In this document: positions 18,168-18,477 of the stretch, piece after piece
Numbering within the stretch: the first letter of the stretch is position 1
How the letters are laid out: the number at the start of each line of letters is the position of its first letter
Assembly (NCBI GenBank): GCA_900617975.1
Contig: UZAE01013860.1
Coordinates: 1-18,477, forward strand
DNA length: 18,477 bases
Reading direction: 5' to 3'
DNA from: Rodentolepis nana
Taxonomy: Eukaryota > Platyhelminthes > Cestoda > Cyclophyllidea > Hymenolepididae
Translations under genes and position numbers: made by a program
The notes under the pieces: model-generated
Databases searched by the model: none
The model's input: only the letters and a program-made list of their open reading frames with translations
Told to the model about the DNA's origin: nothing

Positions 18168-18477
18168 GTGTGCGATAGACTTACCTCCACGTGGTGCACC
18201 CTGGGCAACGTATACTCATACGGCAAAAAAGTCTATTAACTGGCAGTTGACATCCCACTTCAAACTACCATCACCCCACTGTATGTCATATTCGACTATT
18301 TTCGCAGTACTCACCTCACCTTTTTTTCTACCTTTGTGTCTTTTTCTTTTACATCTTTGAAATACTCTTCTCTTCCCTCCCCCTCTTGACTTTTTTCACT
18401 TTGATGTTTCTCTTTCTCTCTGTGAAGCCTGAAGTCAACTAAAGGGCTAATGATAACCATCAAGACGCCTGCCATTT
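18168..18477 (+). mobile_element. SINE-like retroposon, copy D (cut by window edge)
   Basis: This copy starts at GTGTGCGATAGAC and runs through the conserved head, the TTCAAACTACCATCAC middle, the pyrimidine-rich body and the 3' region with GGGCTAATGATAACCATCAA to GCCTGCCATTT, where the window ends just before the expected (TAAA)n tail. It has a single copy of the 36 bp unit doubled in copy B and keeps the 18 bp missing from copy C. Together with copy A it is a good guide to the consensus head. The frame with TSHFKLPSPHCMSYST is a translation of the repeat. Confidence 0.86.

Noticed and set aside
1..18477. CRISPR arrays, bacterial operons, integrated viral genes and rRNA genes
   Set aside because: No direct-repeat and spacer arrays, no tightly packed long genes, no recognised viral protein motifs and no rRNA-like sequence were seen.

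Overview
The window is animal nuclear DNA, most likely from an arthropod, although the sequence alone cannot fix the host. It is AT-rich, has no operon-like gene packing, and carries a mariner DNA transposon, SINE-like retroposons with (TAAA)n tails, microsatellites and long poly-G tracts. I found no intact gene that I can name. It reads as repeat-rich intergenic or intronic sequence.

The best supported feature is a mariner element of the mellifera type at 13247-14416. It has matching terminal inverted repeats, a TA duplication on each side and a broken transposase. The last two acidic catalytic residues are present with the D34D spacing. The segment that should hold the first one is missing at a junction marked by an N. 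When the element is removed in silico, the host DNA on its two sides joins into one open frame.

The second main feature is a family of about 320-370 bp retroposons with four copies: 1-210 (minus, cut by the window edge), 2212-2584 (plus, complete, with 14 bp target-site duplications), 5232-5550 (minus) and 18168-18477 (plus, cut by the window edge). The three copies whose full 5' end is visible in context begin at nearly the same point, which favours a SINE over randomly truncated LINE copies. Several short open frames in the window that share a TSHFKLPSPH-like peptide are only translations of this repeat.

From 2.9 to 12.3 kb the plus strand carries eleven G-runs of 10 or more, up to 39 long, against one C-run of that size. 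The sites of undetermined bases lie beside G-runs or at the mariner deletion junction.

Between these elements are short, more GC-rich patches with coding-like reading frames (about 0.8-1.2, 2.65-2.88, 4.37-4.66, 8.5-9.07, 11.0-11.27, 12.45-12.66, 13.19/14.42-14.62 and 16.6-16.88 kb). I could not assign any of them to a family. They may be exons of an unknown gene, decayed transposons or pseudogenes. No part of the window shows a convincing multi-gene system.
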